Shown piece after piece: positions 32,660 to 35,377 of a stretch of DNA of 35,377 nucleotides (its first letter is position 1; the number at the start of each line of letters is the position of its first letter). Origin of the DNA: Paracoccaceae bacterium (GTDB lineage Bacteria > Pseudomonadota > Alphaproteobacteria > Rhodobacterales > Rhodobacteraceae); contig JAAEUI010000118.1 in assembly GCA_024227475.1 (NCBI GenBank), positions 1-35,377 on the forward strand, given 5' to 3'. The position numbers and the translations under genes were made by a program. The notes below the pieces were generated by a model. That model was not told where the DNA came from. It saw nothing but the letters and a program-made list of their open reading frames with translations, and ran no database searches.

Positions 32660-33588
32660 TGTCGTTGCGGCTGGCCATTTTGAGCTTTTTCACCAAGCTG
32701 GTTGTGAAGCGCTGGCTGGCACGCGAAACCGACGTTCCCAAAGTTCGAGCCGCCTTTGAGCGGCACGCCCGGAGGGTTCATCGCGCACCACCGCTGGCTG
32801 ATTACCGTGACGGGGTGCTGAAGGGTGAATCCGCAGACTGCCCGGTCAGATGGGTTTCCTGTGGAGGGGTAACGAGCGGCGATACTCTGTTTTACATCCA
32901 CGGCGGCGGGTTCATTGTTGGAGCTCCGGAGACGCACCAGCACATGACGGCGCATCTGTGCCGCAAACTCGGCGTCGAGGCGGTGATGCCGCGCTACAGG
33001 TTGGCGCCGGAAAATCCGTTTCCGGCAGGGTTTGACGATGTTGCGGCCTGTTATCGCGCGCTTTTGCAGTCGGGGCGCGATCCGAATCGGATCATTATCG
33101 GCGGTGATAGCGCCGGTGGTGGGCTGATGTTGTCACTGCTGGCATGGCTTTCGCGGGAAGGATTGCCGATGCCTTTGTGCTGCTTTGCCATCAGTCCGGC
33201 GACAGATTTCACCAATTCGGGGCACAGCCAGGTGGAAAACGCAGGGTCTGATGTGGCGTTTGATCCAGACCGGTTTGAAGACCTGCGCGATATGTATCTG
33301 GCGGGGCAGGACCCGAAGACCCCTCATATTTCCCCACTGTTCGCCGAAATAGACCACTGCCCGCCCGTACTGTTCCATGTCTGCGACCGTGAAATCCTGC
33401 GCGATGACACGCTGATGATGCAGAACCGGCTGATGGAGCAGGGAGCGGAAGTGCTGGTGCGCAGTTGGCCAAATGCGTTTCACGTGTTTCACCTGATGGT
33501 TGGCTATGTGCCAGAGGCGAAACAGGCGCTCGATGACATTGCTCGGTTTGTCCGGGACCATCAAAACGAGGCTGAGATCAGCCGGTAG
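32659..33588 (+). CDS. Alpha/beta hydrolase, HSL (GDXG) family
   Basis: A 309-residue esterase/lipase-like enzyme of the hormone-sensitive lipase family. The oxyanion motif is IHGGGFIVGAPETH, the nucleophile is in IIGGDSAGGGLM (Ser of GDSAG), the acid is the Asp in VCDREILRDD and the His is in NAFHVFHLM. No signal peptide, so it is cytoplasmic. The start overlaps the gshB stop by 1 base. The last 28 bases overlap the convergent comM gene, so both genes share coding DNA at their 3' ends. Substrate unknown. Confidence 0.88.
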   Translation: MSLRLAILSFFTKLVVKRWLARETDVPKVRAAFERHARRVHRAPPLADYRDGVLKGESADCPVRWVSCGGVTSGDTLFYIHGGGFIVGAPETHQHMTAHLCRKLGVEAVMPRYRLAPENPFPAGFDDVAACYRALLQSGRDPNRIIIGGDSAGGGLMLSLLAWLSREGLPMPLCCFAISPATDFTNSGHSQVENAGSDVAFDPDRFEDLRDMYLAGQDPKTPHISPLFAEIDHCPPVLFHVCDREILRDDTLMMQNRLMEQGAEVLVRSWPNAFHVFHLMVGYVPEAKQALDDIARFVRDHQNEAEISR

Positions 33589-35072
33589 CTGACCGCTTCG
33601 GCGATATGGGGTTTGCGGACTTTTTCGACCCCTTCCAGATCGGCTATGGTTCGGGCTACGCGCAAAACACGGTGATAGCCCCGCGCGGAAAGACGGAATT
33701 TTTCGGTGACCCGGGTAAGCAGTTCCTCGCCTTCGCTGTCTGGCCGGGCAATTTCTTCGAGCAGGGTTCCTTCGGCATCAGCGTTGAGCCGGACGCCCGC
33801 AGTCGACTGAAACCGAATGCGTTGTTTTTGCCATGCGCCGGTCACGCGTTCGGCGATGGCAGCACTTGGTTCACCGCTGTCGGGCAGGCCAAGATCATTA
33901 ACCGAAACCGGCGGCACTTCGACGCGCAGATCGAAGCGGTCCATCAGGGGCCCTGAGATTTTACCGAGATAATCCTGGCCGCAGATCGGAACCCGGGCGC
34001 AGGCGCGGCTGGGGTCAGACAGGTAACCGCAGCGGCACGGGTTGGCGGCGCTGACCAGCATGAAGCGACAGGGGTATTTGACGTGAGCATTGGCGCGGGC
34101 GACCATAACATTGCCGGTTTCCACCGGCTGGCGCAGGGTTTCGAGCACCTGGCGGGAGAATTCAGGGAGTTCATCAAGGAACAGAACGCCGTTGTGGGCC
34201 AGGGATATTTCACCGGGTTTTGCGCCGCGCCCGCCGCCGACGATCGCGGCCATGGAGGCGGTGTGGTGCGGATCGCGGTAGGGGCGCGTCTTGGAAATGC
34301 CACCGGCGCTGAGCAATCCGGCCAGCGAATGGATCATCGAGGTTTCGAGGGCCTCATCCGCCTCCAGCGGCGGCAGCAGGCCGGGCAGACGGGCCGCCAT
34401 CATCGATTTGCCGGAGCCAGGCTCGCCGACCAGAAACAGGTGATGGCGTCCGGCGGCGGCGATTTCCAGTGCCCGTTTCGCGCGCTCCTGGCCTTTGACG
34501 TCTTTGAGGTCCTTGGCGTCATTGTCCTTGACCACTTCACCCGGCTTGGCGGGGGGGATCACCGATTTGCCCTGAAAATGGTTCAGGGCTTCCAGCAATG
34601 TCGCCGGGGCGATGACCTCTACCGCGCCGACCCAGGCGGCCTCGGCACCGCAGTCTTTCGGGCAGACCAGATTGCACGAGGCGGCAGCGGCAGCAAGCGC
34701 GGCGGGCAGAGCGCCGATGACAGGGATCAGTTTGCCGTCAAGCGACAGCTCGCCGAGGGCAACGAGCCGCTCCACTTCGTCCTTTGGCAACACGTCCATA
34801 GCAGCCAGCAGGGCCAGCGCGATGGGCAGGTCGAAGTGCGAGCCTTCCTTGGGTAGATCGGCCGGGGACATATTAACGGTGATGCGCTTGGAGGGCAGCG
34901 CCAGAGCAAGCGCGTTGAGGGCAGCGCGAACCCTCTCCTTGGCCTCGGACACAGCCTTGTCCGGCAGGCCGACCACCTGAAATGTGGGCAGGCCGGGGCT
35001 GAGCGAGCATTGCACCTCGACCAGTCGCGCATCCACGCCCTGAAAGGCTACAGTGTAGGCGCGCGCGACCAT
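33561..35072 (-). CDS. ComM/YifB family Mg chelatase-like AAA+ ATPase
   Basis: A 503-residue protein related to ComM, which drives branch migration during natural transformation. N-terminal Lon-protease-like fold (ARAYTVAFQGVDARLVEVQC), a central AAA+ core with Walker A GEPGSGKSMMA and Walker B GVLFLDELPEFSR, the Cys motif NPCRCGYLSDPSRACARVPI followed by CGQDY, and the C-terminal helical region (LSARGYHRVLRVARTIADLE). Full length with all motifs. It is convergent with the hydrolase and has its own promoter region upstream. The family name ComM is kept out of the symbol because paralogues exist. Confidence 0.9.
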   Translation of the reverse strand: MVARAYTVAFQGVDARLVEVQCSLSPGLPTFQVVGLPDKAVSEAKERVRAALNALALALPSKRITVNMSPADLPKEGSHFDLPIALALLAAMDVLPKDEVERLVALGELSLDGKLIPVIGALPAALAAAAASCNLVCPKDCGAEAAWVGAVEVIAPATLLEALNHFQGKSVIPPAKPGEVVKDNDAKDLKDVKGQERAKRALEIAAAGRHHLFLVGEPGSGKSMMAARLPGLLPPLEADEALETSMIHSLAGLLSAGGISKTRPYRDPHHTASMAAIVGGGRGAKPGEISLAHNGVLFLDELPEFSRQVLETLRQPVETGNVMVARANAHVKYPCRFMLVSAANPCRCGYLSDPSRACARVPICGQDYLGKISGPLMDRFDLRVEVPPVSVNDLGLPDSGEPSAAIAERVTGAWQKQRIRFQSTAGVRLNADAEGTLLEEIARPDSEGEELLTRVTEKFRLSARGYHRVLRVARTIADLEGVEKVRKPHIAEAVSYRLISASF

Positions 35073-35204
35073 TCCGACTCCAGTTGGTAAGAATGGTTAA
35101 CGATACGGGCGGCGTGGTTTATTTTTGGTAAATTTCCGGCCTTATGTAGCAAACGCACCAAATTCAAACACGCATTTGCGGCGTGATTACTTTACCCTGC
35201 CACC

Positions 35205-35377
35205 ATGCAAGAACAAAGCATTATTAACGTACTGTGCCACATGCGCCTAGAGGCCATACGCGGCGATCTGGCGGGGCTTAAGCATATTGAGGCCCTTATG
35301 CGGTTGCGGGGCTTTGACCCGGCCACACAGATTGTCAGGCAGCACAGGCCGCGAGTTTTTAAGCGGGGGCAACTCAA
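35205..35377 (+). CDS. Unrecognised short ORF, 3' end outside window
   Basis: An open frame from ATG 35205 (MQEQSIINVLCHMRLEAIRG) continues past the end of the window. It is divergent from the comM-type gene with a 132-base spacer and lacks an obvious ribosome binding site. I do not recognise the product. The amphipathic pattern (AGLKHIEALMRLRG) could be a helix. It may be a real small gene or chance. Confidence 0.35.
   Translation, partial: MQEQSIINVLCHMRLEAIRGDLAGLKHIEALMRLRGFDPATQIVRQHRPRVFKRGQL

Overview
The window looks like chromosomal DNA of an alphaproteobacterium of the Rhodobacteraceae (Roseobacter-type). The protein families, the gene neighbourhoods (rpmH-rnpA-yidD, yidC-MOSC-engB, lpoA-glnD-murJ, rsmI-yraN-gshB) and the many 1- or 4-base stop/start overlaps all point that way. 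This placement is inference; there is no rRNA or other taxonomic marker gene here. I saw no tRNA, rRNA, CRISPR array or intact insertion sequence.

Region 1 (1-5642, + strand) is one operon: the C-terminal part of an MmgE/PrpD-family enzyme, a polar-amino-acid ABC transporter (binding protein, two permeases, ATPase), and a fumarase/aspartase-superfamily lyase. The pairing of an MmgE/PrpD enzyme with a C-N lyase and an acidic or polar amino acid importer suggests uptake and cleavage of an aspartate- or succinate-like amino compound. Region 2 (5821-9052, - strand) is yidC, a MOSC protein and engB, all overlapping. Region 3 (9215-15269) is a mixed block: an RluE-type pseudouridine synthase, a secreted PHB-depolymerase-type esterase, ttcA, creatinase, and a coupled pair made of a HlyC-like acyltransferase and a small VCBS-Hint protein. 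Region 4 (15531-16326, - strand) is yidD, rnpA and rpmH; rpmH is only 44 codons and has a good promoter. Regions 2 and 4 are normally close neighbours, so region 3 separates them.

Region 5 (16596-20243, + strand) holds a TVP38/TMEM64 membrane protein, a MerA-like flavoprotein disulfide oxidoreductase and an orphan sensor histidine kinase. Region 6 (20355-23481, - strand) holds a GDYXXLXY protein coupled to a DUF2157 membrane protein, then trpS. Region 7 (23668-29886) has a rhomboid-fold protein that has lost its catalytic residues, convergent with the murJ-glnD-lpoA operon, which links lipid II flipping, nitrogen sensing and a peptidoglycan-synthase activator lipoprotein. Region 8 (29996-35072) has rsmI, yraN, a 435-base intergenic region rich in stem-loops, gshB, an HSL-type alpha/beta hydrolase and, convergent with it, a ComM-type AAA ATPase. 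The window ends in a short unrecognised partial ORF.

The observations most worth following are: (a) the HlyC-like acyltransferase coupled to a VCBS-Hint protein with no RTX toxin nearby, with the usual catalytic His apparently replaced; (b) a three-segment, mutually exclusive hairpin that can hide or release the creatinase ribosome binding site; (c) a structured leader before gshB; (d) a 37-base repeat present twice, each copy just after the stop codon of a minus-strand gene and carrying a promoter-like, SoxR-box-like core; (e) the MmgE/PrpD-lyase-transporter operon; and (f) the pseudo-rhomboid.
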